In this document: one piece after another, positions 45,027 through 52,245 of the stretch
Position numbering within the stretch: the stretch's first letter is position 1
Layout: the number at the start of each line of letters is the position of its first letter
Origin: Carnimonas nigrificans ATCC BAA-78
GTDB lineage: Bacteria; Pseudomonadota; Gammaproteobacteria; Pseudomonadales; Halomonadaceae
Length of the DNA: 64,000 nt
NCBI RefSeq assembly: GCF_000526695.1
Contig: NZ_JAGO01000011.1
Location: 434,001 to 498,000, forward strand
Direction of reading: 5' to 3'
Position numbers and translations under genes: made by a program
Notes under the pieces: generated by a model
What the model saw: the letters and a program-made list of their open reading frames with translations, nothing else
Databases searched by the model: none
Told to the model about the DNA's origin: nothing

Positions 45027-45162
45027 GCCCGTTCAACGTCTCGCGAGCCAGCGTTGTGCAAGGCAAAAACAGGTGAAGGTGCTAAGTTTACGCGCTGTAA
45101 ATGAGCAGTCCGAGCCTGTTTTACCGCGGTAGAGCCGGCGCACAGCAGAGCGTTGAACAGCC
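45027..45162. repeat. Dispersed palindromic intergenic element, copy 2
   Basis: This second copy of the 8213-8345 element is in the opposite orientation, starting two bases after the purD stop. Terminal repeats are AGCCCGTTCAACGTCT on the left (from 45026) and, inverted, GGCTGTTCAACGCTCT on the right. The inner part has GTTTACGCG-CTGTAAATGAGCA, complementary in order to the copy 1 core. The two copies differ at scattered positions but keep the terminal and internal pairing. Confidence 0.8.
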
Positions 45163-45255
45163 GCTAACGCGATCTGGCAGGTAATGGTGCAGTGGTGGTG
45201 ATGCTGCGCCGTGCTGATCATTCGTGCTTTAGCCACTAATCAAGAGAGATCCTCG

Positions 45256-46128
45256 ATGTCGCGTGAATATCCCATCGTTGCTGTTACCGGCTCATCAGGG
45301 GCCGGCACTACCACCGCTCGGCGGGCGTTCGAGCGGATGTTTCTGCGCGAGGGGGTGAATGCCGCATACGTCGATGGCGATGCCTTTCATCGCTACACCC
45401 GTGACGATCTTGCTCGCATTCGCCGCGAAGAGCCGGAGCGCGAAGCGCAGTTATCCCACTTTCATGTTGAAGCTAACCTGATTGATCGCCTCGAAGCGCT
45501 GTTCGTCGAGTACAACTTGCGTGGTACGGGTGACTTTCGCCGCTATATTCACGCCGAGGACAAGCGCCTGATCGAGGAGGGGCACCGTGTTGGTAGCTTC
45601 ACCGAATGGCAGCGACTGCCCGCGGGCACCGATTTGCTGTTTTATGAAGGATTGCACGGCGGGCTGGTCACCGATGAATACAATATCGCGCGCCATGTCG
45701 ATTTGCTGGTGGGCATTGCCCCTGCCGTGAACCTTGAGTGGATTCAGAAGATTGATCGCGATACCAATCTGCGGGGCTATTCCCATGAGGCGGTGGTCGA
45801 TACGATTCTGGGGCGCATGCAGGATTACGTGCGGTTTATTCAGCCACAGTTCTCGCGCACGCATATCAACTTTCAGCGCGTGCCGACGGTCGATACCACC
45901 AACCCTTTCGAGCAGCAGGCGGTGCCGACCGATGCTGAATCCTTCGTGGTGATTCGCTTCCGTGACCGTATGCAGATTGATTTTCCCTATCTGCTGGCGA
46001 TGATCGAAGGCTCCTTTATCTCCCGCCCCCATACGATAGTGGTGCCCGGCGCCAAAATGCCGCTGGCAATTGAACTGATACTCGCCCCCAAAATAGAAGC
46101 ACTGCTTGGTCAGCGGCGTTTCCGCTGA
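45256..46128 (+). CDS. prkB: Phosphoribulokinase (PrkB type)
   Basis: This 290-residue P-loop kinase matches the E. coli PrkB family (289 residues). VTGSSGAGTTT at residues 11-20 is the P-loop. Other blocks are YVDGDAFHRYTRDDL, LLFYEGLHGG and HVDLLVGIAPAVNLEWIQKIDRD. Class I phosphoribulokinases make ribulose 1,5-bisphosphate, but no RuBisCO gene is in view and the E. coli homologue has no established role in carbon fixation. The start MSREYPI at 45256 follows AGAGAGAT; an earlier in-frame start overlaps the repeat's downstream flank. The HIT gene lies 66 bases further on. Confidence 0.88.
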   Translation: MSREYPIVAVTGSSGAGTTTARRAFERMFLREGVNAAYVDGDAFHRYTRDDLARIRREEPEREAQLSHFHVEANLIDRLEALFVEYNLRGTGDFRRYIHAEDKRLIEEGHRVGSFTEWQRLPAGTDLLFYEGLHGGLVTDEYNIARHVDLLVGIAPAVNLEWIQKIDRDTNLRGYSHEAVVDTILGRMQDYVRFIQPQFSRTHINFQRVPTVDTTNPFEQQAVPTDAESFVVIRFRDRMQIDFPYLLAMIEGSFISRPHTIVVPGAKMPLAIELILAPKIEALLGQRRFR

Positions 46129-46194
46129 GATTAGCGCAGAATGCAGCAGGTATTGCTTACGCATCTAGCTGTTTAGCCACCATGTGAGGATGTT

Positions 46195-46536
46195 ATGACG
46201 ACTCTATTTGAAAAGATCATTGCACGCGAAATTCCGGCCGACATTGTTTACGAGGACGATCAGGTTATTGCGTTCAACGACATCGAGCCACAGGCGCCGG
46301 TACATGTATTGATCGTGCCTAAAAAGCCGATCGCTACGCTGAATGACCTCAGCGACGACGATGCTGCACTGCTTGGTCGCTTGCCAATTACCGCCGCGCG
46401 TCTCGCCAAAGAGCTGGGTATTGCGGAAGAGGGTTATCGCGTGCTGATGAACTGTGGTGAAAATGCCGGTCAAACGGTCTATCACATTCATATGCACTTG
46501 TTGGGCGGCCGTCCATTGTTGCTGCCGCTGGCCTGA
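46195..46536 (+). CDS. hinT: HIT-family nucleotide hydrolase (HinT-like)
   Basis: This is a 113-residue histidine triad protein. TVYHIHMHLLGGR carries the H-x-H-x-H catalytic motif and the N-terminus TLFEKIIAREIPADIVYEDD is the HinT signature. Such enzymes hydrolyse purine nucleoside phosphoramidates and aminoacyl adenylates in the cytoplasm. GAGG lies before the ATG. The coq7-like gene follows after 154 bases. Confidence 0.92.
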   Translation: MTTLFEKIIAREIPADIVYEDDQVIAFNDIEPQAPVHVLIVPKKPIATLNDLSDDDAALLGRLPITAARLAKELGIAEEGYRVLMNCGENAGQTVYHIHMHLLGGRPLLLPLA

Positions 46537-46690
46537 TACATGGCGAGAAGGTGCATCGTGCGAACGTGTGCAAGAAAATATTCAGTGGCAGCAGCGCGTT
46601 GAGCTGGCGGTGAATAGTGTTGATCAGCACCGAATACCGCTACGCTGCGCCTTTTGATGTGGGCTGGTATTTACCCCGGAGAAGATCGAG

Positions 46691-47335
46691 ATGAAAGCTC
46701 CCCGTCGCTTCACCCTTACTGATGCGTTGATCGTGCAGTTCGATGGCTTGCTGCAAACGTTGGGCAGTACACAGCATTTTCTTCCGAGCAAGCCAGCGCC
46801 AGGGCGCTCCCTCGCTGAAACCGTGGATCATGACGAACGCCAGGCGGTAGCCGATTTGCTGCGCGTGGATCATATCGACCAGGTCATGAGCGTGGCGCTG
46901 TTTCGAGGGCGCGCGTTAAGTGCCCAGAGTGATGCCGAGCGTGAGCAGCTATTTGGTCTGGCGGCGCAGGGCTTTGATCGCATTGTGTGGATCCGCGCTC
47001 GGTTATCAGAGCTACAGGGGAGTGCAAGCCATTTGGCTCCCTTGGCTTACGTCACGGCGCTCGCGAGTGGTGCTGCGGTAGAGAGAATGGGGCAGGGCAA
47101 TGGCAGGCGTGTTTCGGCAGCCCACTGTGGTGCCAGCGAAAAACGTCTTCGCCAGCAGTTAACTGCGTTGCCGACAACGGATGAACGTTCACGCGCGCTG
47201 CTGAAAGCATTGGCGGATCAGCAGGCGCAGGGGGCTTATGTGGCCGCCGACGATACCGGCTGGCGGCAGTGGTCGCTTCGTGCCGGCGCCAGATTGGCAT
47301 CAACGGCCACTGCTTATCTGGCGCGTCGTTTCTAG
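46691..47335 (+). CDS. coq7: COQ7-family protein lacking all diiron ligands
   Basis: This 214-residue protein aligns over its whole length with bacterial Coq7, the diiron 5-demethoxyubiquinone hydroxylase, keeping length, helix pattern and landmarks such as LLRVDH, ALFRGRALSA and the SRALL block. The six carboxylate/His iron ligands are not kept. By position the first Glu is Gln64, the first ExxH pair is Gly94 and Arg97, the third Glu is Cys146, and the second ExxH pair is Gln177 and Gln180. It should therefore not bind iron or hydroxylate. The frame is intact, with a good GGAG, which argues against a simple pseudogene. A structural or accessory role in ubiquinone synthesis is possible. Confidence 0.8.
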   Translation: MKAPRRFTLTDALIVQFDGLLQTLGSTQHFLPSKPAPGRSLAETVDHDERQAVADLLRVDHIDQVMSVALFRGRALSAQSDAEREQLFGLAAQGFDRIVWIRARLSELQGSASHLAPLAYVTALASGAAVERMGQGNGRRVSAAHCGASEKRLRQQLTALPTTDERSRALLKALADQQAQGAYVAADDTGWRQWSLRAGARLASTATAYLARRF

Positions 47336-47477
47336 CAGGGTGCTACTGGCGGTGTTCTGGTTGCGGTGCACGGATATGCCGTTTCTGCGCCAGCGGAGTG
47401 CGTGAATAGGGAAGAGATAGCGCTGCCTGAAACGGTTTTCTATTTTAAGTTATTGACCTTTAAGTTTTTTTAAAAAA

Positions 47478-47492
47478 TGGCCCACGCTTTGC
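47478..47492 (+). promoter_or_regulatory. Sigma-54 (-24/-12) promoter
   Basis: TGGCCCACGCTTTGCC matches the sigma-54 pattern TGGCAC-N5-TTGC, with the invariant GG (47479-47480) and GC (47491-47492) separated by the required 10 bases. The predicted start is at about 47504. No enhancer-protein site was identified upstream. Confidence 0.65.
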
Positions 47493-47503
47493 CTTATTCT
47501 TTT

Positions 47504-47686
47504 TGCCAGCGCACAGCAATGTGAGAGCGAACACCTCGTCGCCTGGTCAATACCCATAACGAACGATTGCCCAACAAAAACAATACTGCAATCCTTGATA
47601 GCGCCACCGCCCTACAACAACAATAGCGGCTCGGCACTCTATCAGATGACGCCCCGACACTTGCACGAGTGTCGGGTATTTTTTTG
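47504..47686 (+). ncRNA. Candidate sigma-54-dependent small RNA with CA motifs (CrcZ-like)
   Basis: A sigma-54 promoter at 47478-47492 and a strong terminator at 47653-47686 frame about 180 bases with no convincing open frame. Two stretches fit the A-rich Hfq/Crc target pattern AANAANAA: AACAAAAACAA (47573-47583) and AACAACAA (47616-47623), each in sequence unlikely to pair. In pseudomonads CrcZ and CrcY are sigma-54-dependent RNAs with several such motifs that relieve catabolite repression by binding Hfq/Crc. This RNA would be shorter, with fewer motifs. It is inferred from sequence only. Confidence 0.55.
47653..47686 (+). terminator. Strong Rho-independent terminator
   Basis: CCCGACACT and AGTGTCGGG form a perfect 9-bp stem around TGCACG, followed by TATTTTTTT. 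It lies 318 bases after the coq7-like gene, too far to belong naturally to it, which supports a separate transcript here. Confidence 0.9.
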
Positions 47687-47818
47687 TGTCAATTCTGCGC
47701 GCAGGGGCGGTGCAGAGCGTCGAACATGGCCTATGTGAAAGATGAGATAACCACGGGAGGCTATCAACTTCTCTCAGCAATGGCCGATAACGGGTATCCC
47801 TGTTATTGGAGATGCGTG

Positions 47819-48379
47819 GTGAAGAATACTCCCTGTTACTGCTGCCCGCCTGTGCTTGCAGTCATCGTCGTCGCTCTAGCCATGGTAGGGCCTTTGCTGG
47901 TCGGCAATTTCTCCATGCCTGCCTGGGCCGTCGCGCTATGTGGCGCTGTACTGGCACGTTTGGCGATCGTCGATATGGTAACCTTCACCCTGCCTAACCA
48001 TTTTACTATTCCGCTGCTGTGGGGTGGTTTGCTCGCCAACAGCCAGCAATTACTGACCAGTGCCGAGCAGGCGATTATTGGCAGCGTGACAGGCTGGGCA
48101 CTGTTTACGCTGATTCGCGCTGGTTACTGGCTATGTGTTCGGCGTGAAGGCTTGGGCGGCGGCGACGTAAAACTGTTCGCTGCGCTAGGGGCCTGGGGCG
48201 GCCCACTGTTGCTGGCCCCCATCATGGCAGTCGCGGCGCTGCTGGGAATGGTGACCAGCGTGCTCGTTTGGTCAGGCGGCCATCGCCGAGCGCGCATTCC
48301 CTTTGGCCCCGCCTTGGCATTATCAGGGTGGGGGTGGTTGATGTGGGTCTTGTACGGTCAGGCAGCCGCTACTGGTTGA
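47819..48379 (+). CDS. Short A24-family prepilin peptidase
   Basis: This is a 186-residue membrane aspartyl peptidase. Both catalytic Asp residues are visible: VDMVTFTLPNH in the first site and GLGGGDVKLFAALG in the second. It lacks the N-terminal methyltransferase domain and Cys motif of full PilD/GspO proteins (about 290 residues), so it resembles the short TadV/CpaA type. The GTG at 47819 is chosen because GGAG lies seven bases upstream, although the frame continues open to 47669. Its 3-prime end overlaps the convergent MFS gene by 11 bases. No pilin or secretion genes are nearby. Confidence 0.75.
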   Translation: MKNTPCYCCPPVLAVIVVALAMVGPLLVGNFSMPAWAVALCGAVLARLAIVDMVTFTLPNHFTIPLLWGGLLANSQQLLTSAEQAIIGSVTGWALFTLIRAGYWLCVRREGLGGGDVKLFAALGAWGGPLLLAPIMAVAALLGMVTSVLVWSGGHRRARIPFGPALALSGWGWLMWVLYGQAAATG

Positions 48380-49799
48380 TGTGTTCGAGCGCAACCCCTT
48401 GGGTACGCGGGCCGAACAGGGCAATGGTCAGCACCACAATCAGCATGCTGGTGATAATGAACACCAGTACTGAAGAAGCCCCCAGATTATCCAGAATGAA
48501 GCCGATCAGCACGCTTGAGAAGACCGTCGATAGTCTGCTGAAAGAGTAGCAGAACCCTACCGCACGAGCGCGAATCGCGGTGGGGAACAGCTCCGCTTGA
48601 TAGGCGTGAAAGGCATAGGTCATCCACGAATTGCACAGGGTAATCGCCAGACCGCTGACGATCAGCGCCCATGGGGCACTTGCCAGCGCAAACAGTGACC
48701 CGAAAATGACCGTGCCCAAACTGGAAGCGACGATCTGCCACTTGTTCTCCAGCCGGTTGGCCGCTTTCATCATCACCAGCGAACCCAACGGGTAAGCCAG
48801 AGTAATGAAAAATGCGTACAAAAGGCTATGAGTCGTCGCGCTGCCCTGACCACCCAGCAGTGCAGGGAGCCAGTTGCCGAACCCGAAAAAGCCGATCGCC
48901 TGGAAGATGTTGAAGGTAATCAGCATCAGCATGCGCTTGCGGTAGGGGGGCTGCCACATGGAAGGCTGCTGGCTGGCGTGCGGCGGTACCTTGGCGGGCG
49001 CTTCGATGGGCGGCAGAGGCTGACCGTACTCCTTCTCACAGCGGCGCTCAATGTCACTTACCACGCGCGCTGCTTCTTCGCTCTGGCCGTGATTTGCCAG
49101 CCAGCGCGGCGATTCAGGCAGCGTGCGGCGCAGTCTCCACATCAACAGCGCGCAGGCAGCGCCGATCAGAATAACCCAACGCCATCCGGCAATATTAAAC
49201 GGGCTATGAGGCACCAGTAGCCACGACAGCAACGCTACTGCCGGTACTGCCAGAAATTGAATAAAGAAGGCAAAGGCGAACGCTGAGCCGCGCATGCGCT
49301 TGGGCATCAACTCGCTCAGGTAGGTGTCGATGGTGACAAGCTCGACGCCCAGCCCGATACCTACCAGCAAACGGCAGCTCATCACTCCTGCTGAAGTGGA
49401 TTGAAGCGCCATCAAAACGCTGAGTAGCGTGTACCAAAGCAAGGCGTAGGCGAAGATCGAGCGACGGCCGAAGCGGTCTGCCATGGGGCTGATAAGCACT
49501 GCGCCAATAAATAGTCCCAGAAATGTAGCAGCGCCGAACGCGGCTTGATCCGAGAAGCCGAATAGACCTTCACTGCCGCGTGAAAAAATGCCTGCTTCCA
49601 GTAGCCCTGGGCTGATATAGGCCGTTTGGAACAGATCAAATAGCTCAAAAAATCCCCCGATGGCGATCAGGGCTGTCAGCTTCCACAGCGTAGCGACGGC
49701 CGGAAGACGGTCGATGCGCGCTCCAATGGAATGGCTATCGCTTGATGTGTCAGCGGTATTGCTGACATTTATACCGAAGGAAGTAGGGGAAGTGCTCAT
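48369..49799 (-). CDS. MFS transporter, sugar-porter/aromatic-acid type
   Basis: This is a 476-residue, 12-helix MFS permease. ADRFGRRSIFAYALL is motif A and RLLVGIGLGVELVTIDTYLSELMPKRMRG matches the helix 4-5 pattern of the SP/NiaP-like group, with LPESPRWLANHG after helix 6. A long cytoplasmic loop (residues about 225-275) separates the halves. The substrate cannot be assigned; nicotinate, sugar or aromatic-acid carriers share this pattern. The ATG at 49799 is preferred over a TTG four codons upstream. It is monocistronic and converges on the prepilin peptidase gene. Confidence 0.8.
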   Translation of the reverse strand: MSTSPTSFGINVSNTADTSSDSHSIGARIDRLPAVATLWKLTALIAIGGFFELFDLFQTAYISPGLLEAGIFSRGSEGLFGFSDQAAFGAATFLGLFIGAVLISPMADRFGRRSIFAYALLWYTLLSVLMALQSTSAGVMSCRLLVGIGLGVELVTIDTYLSELMPKRMRGSAFAFAFFIQFLAVPAVALLSWLLVPHSPFNIAGWRWVILIGAACALLMWRLRRTLPESPRWLANHGQSEEAARVVSDIERRCEKEYGQPLPPIEAPAKVPPHASQQPSMWQPPYRKRMLMLITFNIFQAIGFFGFGNWLPALLGGQGSATTHSLLYAFFITLAYPLGSLVMMKAANRLENKWQIVASSLGTVIFGSLFALASAPWALIVSGLAITLCNSWMTYAFHAYQAELFPTAIRARAVGFCYSFSRLSTVFSSVLIGFILDNLGASSVLVFIITSMLIVVLTIALFGPRTQGVALEHINQ

Positions 49800-49934
49800 G
49801 ACGGTAACCAAAGTGAAAGGGCCACTATCATAAGGCGAAGATCAGGAAAGGTGCTGTTTGAATATGGTGAGGGTGTTGATGTTTTTGGTTGTTTGTAGCT
49901 ATTTTTTATAATTTATTGAAATTTAATTTCAAGT

Positions 49935-49970
49935 TAACGAAGAAGGCAGGCATGGTCGCTCATGCCTGCC
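49935..49970 (-). terminator. Terminator after the second AI-2E gene
   Basis: GGCAGGCATG and CATGCCTGCC form a perfect 10-bp stem around six bases just downstream of the gene on the minus strand, followed by TTCTTCGTT. Confidence 0.8.
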
Positions 49971-49977
49971 GTAAGGG

Positions 49978-51039
49978 TTACTGGCGCGCAGCCTCCTCTT
50001 TCCGCTCGGCACCAAACAGTGTCCAGGCGGAAATGAAAAAAGCGGCAATCAATGGCCCCATCACAAAGCCATTGATACCGAACAACGATAGACCGCCGAC
50101 AGTTGAAATCAGCACCACGTAGTCAGGCAGTTTGGTCTCCTTGCCGACCAGCGGCGGGCGAAGCACGTTATCCGTCAGGCCAATAACCACGATCCCGACG
50201 AACAGCAGCACGGAGCCGCTGATATAGTCGCCGACCAGCAGCAGATACGCCGCAACGGGGGCCCAGACAATCGCGGCCCCAATGGCGGGCAGCAGCGACA
50301 GGAACGCCATCAGTACGCCCCACAACAGCGACGCTTCAATGCCGAGGAACCAGAAGGTCACGCCACCGATGGCCCCTTGCACCACCGCAATGATGACGTT
50401 GCCCTTTACCGTGGCACGTACTACCGCAGTAAATTTGGCCAGCAGCTTGTTGGTGTAGGCAGAACTCAGCGGAATGGTGGCGCGGATCAGTGCGCCCAGG
50501 CGCTCGCCATCTCTGAACAGGAAGAACAGCAGATAGAGCATGATGCCCAGACTGATGATGAAGTCGAGGGTATTCTGGCCGAAGCTGAGGGCGCGTCGCG
50601 CAAACATCTGGCTGCCCTGTAGCGCCGCAGAAGAGATGCGCTGGCGCAGCTCGGAGAGATCGCCGAGGTGATTGTTATGCAGCCATTCGCTGACGTTCGG
50701 TGGGATCGCCTGCTGGAAGCGTGCCAGATACGCATTGAAGTCAATATCCCCATTGCTGATACGCACATACATGGAGGCCCCTTCCTGAATCAGGGCGCCG
50801 AGAATGAGCGACATGGGAATGATGACGATGAAAATACAGACCAGTACGCTGAGCAGCGAGGCAATATTGCGCCTTCCGCCCAGCTTTCTGGTCAATGCAA
50901 CATTCATCGGATTGAACAGTACCGCCAACACGATGGCCCAGAAAATGGCGCCATAGCGTGGCAATATCAGCCAGAAGAAGGCGATGCTTACAATCGCCAG
51001 CAGCAGCACAAAGGCCTTGTGCTCAGTAGATGTCTGCAT
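49978..51039 (-). CDS. AI-2E family transporter, second paralogue
   Basis: This is a 353-residue AI-2E family membrane protein, shorter than the one at 6850. It has N-terminal helix pairs, an amphipathic segment (about residues 95-150) and a C-terminal bundle with FLSLLPAIGAAIVWAPVA and LTDNVLRPPLVGKETKLPDYVVLIS, a typical ending. The substrate is unknown. CAGGAG lies before the ATG. A strong terminator separates it from the MFS gene downstream. Confidence 0.85.
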   Translation of the reverse strand: MQTSTEHKAFVLLLAIVSIAFFWLILPRYGAIFWAIVLAVLFNPMNVALTRKLGGRRNIASLLSVLVCIFIVIIPMSLILGALIQEGASMYVRISNGDIDFNAYLARFQQAIPPNVSEWLHNNHLGDLSELRQRISSAALQGSQMFARRALSFGQNTLDFIISLGIMLYLLFFLFRDGERLGALIRATIPLSSAYTNKLLAKFTAVVRATVKGNVIIAVVQGAIGGVTFWFLGIEASLLWGVLMAFLSLLPAIGAAIVWAPVAAYLLLVGDYISGSVLLFVGIVVIGLTDNVLRPPLVGKETKLPDYVVLISTVGGLSLFGINGFVMGPLIAAFFISAWTLFGAERKEEAARQ

Positions 51040-51088
51040 GGTAGCTCCTGTGTTGACCGCTGGCCGTGCCGTTTGTGTTTAGTGTCAC

Positions 51089-51511
51089 TCAGCTTGCGTC
51101 TTCGATGGTGTAATCGTGGGTAATTTCAACACCGCCGCGGGCCAGCATCAGCGAAGCGCTGCAATATTTTTCCGCCGACAGGTCAACCGCGCGCTTGACG
51201 TGAGCTTCCTTCAAATTACGGCCAATCACAATAAAGTGTACGTGGATGCGTTCAAACACCGCTGGCACGCCATCAGCGCGCTCGGCATTCAGCTCTACCC
51301 GGCAGTCGATCACGTCCTGACGTGACTTTTCGAGAATTTCCATCACATCAAAGGCGGTACAGCCGCCCAGGCCCATCAATAACATCTCCATTGGGCGTGG
51401 GCCGGTATTACGTCCGCCGTGATCCGGCGCTCCATCCATTACTACACTGTGACCAGTGCCTGATTCGGCAAGAAACTGGCGACCATCTGTCCATTTTACG
51501 ACTGCCTTCAT
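51089..51511 (-). CDS. OsmC-family peroxidase-like protein (YhfA type)
   Basis: This is a 140-residue OsmC/Ohr superfamily protein of the YhfA kind. Both redox cysteines are present: GLGGCTAFDVMEIL and AEKYCSASLML. Relatives reduce organic hydroperoxides, though YhfA itself is poorly characterised. The ATG at 51511 follows AAGGAG by seven bases; an in-frame ATG six codons upstream lacks a site. It stands between the AI-2E gene and murU, on the same strand as both. Confidence 0.85.
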   Translation of the reverse strand: MKAVVKWTDGRQFLAESGTGHSVVMDGAPDHGGRNTGPRPMEMLLMGLGGCTAFDVMEILEKSRQDVIDCRVELNAERADGVPAVFERIHVHFIVIGRNLKEAHVKRAVDLSAEKYCSASLMLARGGVEITHDYTIEDAS

Positions 51512-51564
51512 GGAGTTCTCCTTATCCATTTATACGTCTTGGCACATGTTTTCATTCGATAGAT

Positions 51565-52245
51565 TCAGGGGGCTGCGTGGGCAAGACGCTGGTCAAGTGC
51601 GGCAAGCCGTTCGGGGGTGCCAACATCGACCCACGCGCCGCGATAATCAATGCCGCCGACTTTATCCCGCTGGATGGCCGCTTGTAGCGGCGGCAGCAAT
51701 TTGACGGCTTCACCCAGGGGGAGGTGAGCGACCAGTGCCGGAGCCATCAGGGCCACGCCGCTGTATACCCGTTGTGGCTCGCCATCCAGCCGCAAACGGT
51801 GGGTATCGGTCAAGTGGAAATCGCCGCCTGGATTGTGCGCAGGATTGGGCACCATCACCAGGCGGGCGAGGTCATCGCCGAGAGAGTGGTTGATTAGCTC
51901 ACTAAACGGGAAGTCGGTCCATACATCACCATTGACCAGCAAAAACGGCTCTTCTCCCAGGAGTGGCAGTGCCTGCCGGATGCCGCCGGCGGTTTCGAGC
52001 GCCTGCTCCTCACGGCTCCAGGCGATGGTGACACCGTACTGATGACCATTGCCCAACCGTTCCATCAGCATATCCGCCAGATAAGCGGCATTGATTAACA
52101 GTTCGGTAATTCCTGCATCGCGCAGCCGTTCAATGTGATGCACGATCAGCGGCTTGCCGGCCACCGGTAGCAGCGGCTTGGGGCAGTGATCGGTGAGAGG
52201 CGACATGCGCTTGCCGCGTCCAGCGGCGAGAATCATCGCTTTCAT
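51565..52245 (-). CDS. murU: N-acetylmuramate alpha-1-phosphate uridylyltransferase MurU
   Basis: This is a 226-residue nucleotidyltransferase. The N-terminal AAGRGKRMSPLTDHCPKPLLP is the nucleotide-binding loop with the catalytic Lys-Arg region; VNGDVWTDFPF carries a metal-binding Asp. MurU makes UDP-MurNAc from MurNAc-1-phosphate in the recycling route that bypasses de novo synthesis and so confers intrinsic fosfomycin tolerance in Pseudomonas. It overlaps amgK by four bases, as in pseudomonads. Confidence 0.92.
   Translation of the reverse strand: MKAMILAAGRGKRMSPLTDHCPKPLLPVAGKPLIVHHIERLRDAGITELLINAAYLADMLMERLGNGHQYGVTIAWSREEQALETAGGIRQALPLLGEEPFLLVNGDVWTDFPFSELINHSLGDDLARLVMVPNPAHNPGGDFHLTDTHRLRLDGEPQRVYSGVALMAPALVAHLPLGEAVKLLPPLQAAIQRDKVGGIDYRGAWVDVGTPERLAALDQRLAHAAP

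Larger units (their letters stand above)
47336..47818. other. Intergenic region coq7-like gene - prepilin peptidase
   Basis: It holds the sigma-54 promoter, the candidate small RNA and its terminator, then about 130 bases before the peptidase start. The part before 47478 is AT-rich with a TTGACC box at 47453-47458 that has no matching -10. Confidence 0.5.
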
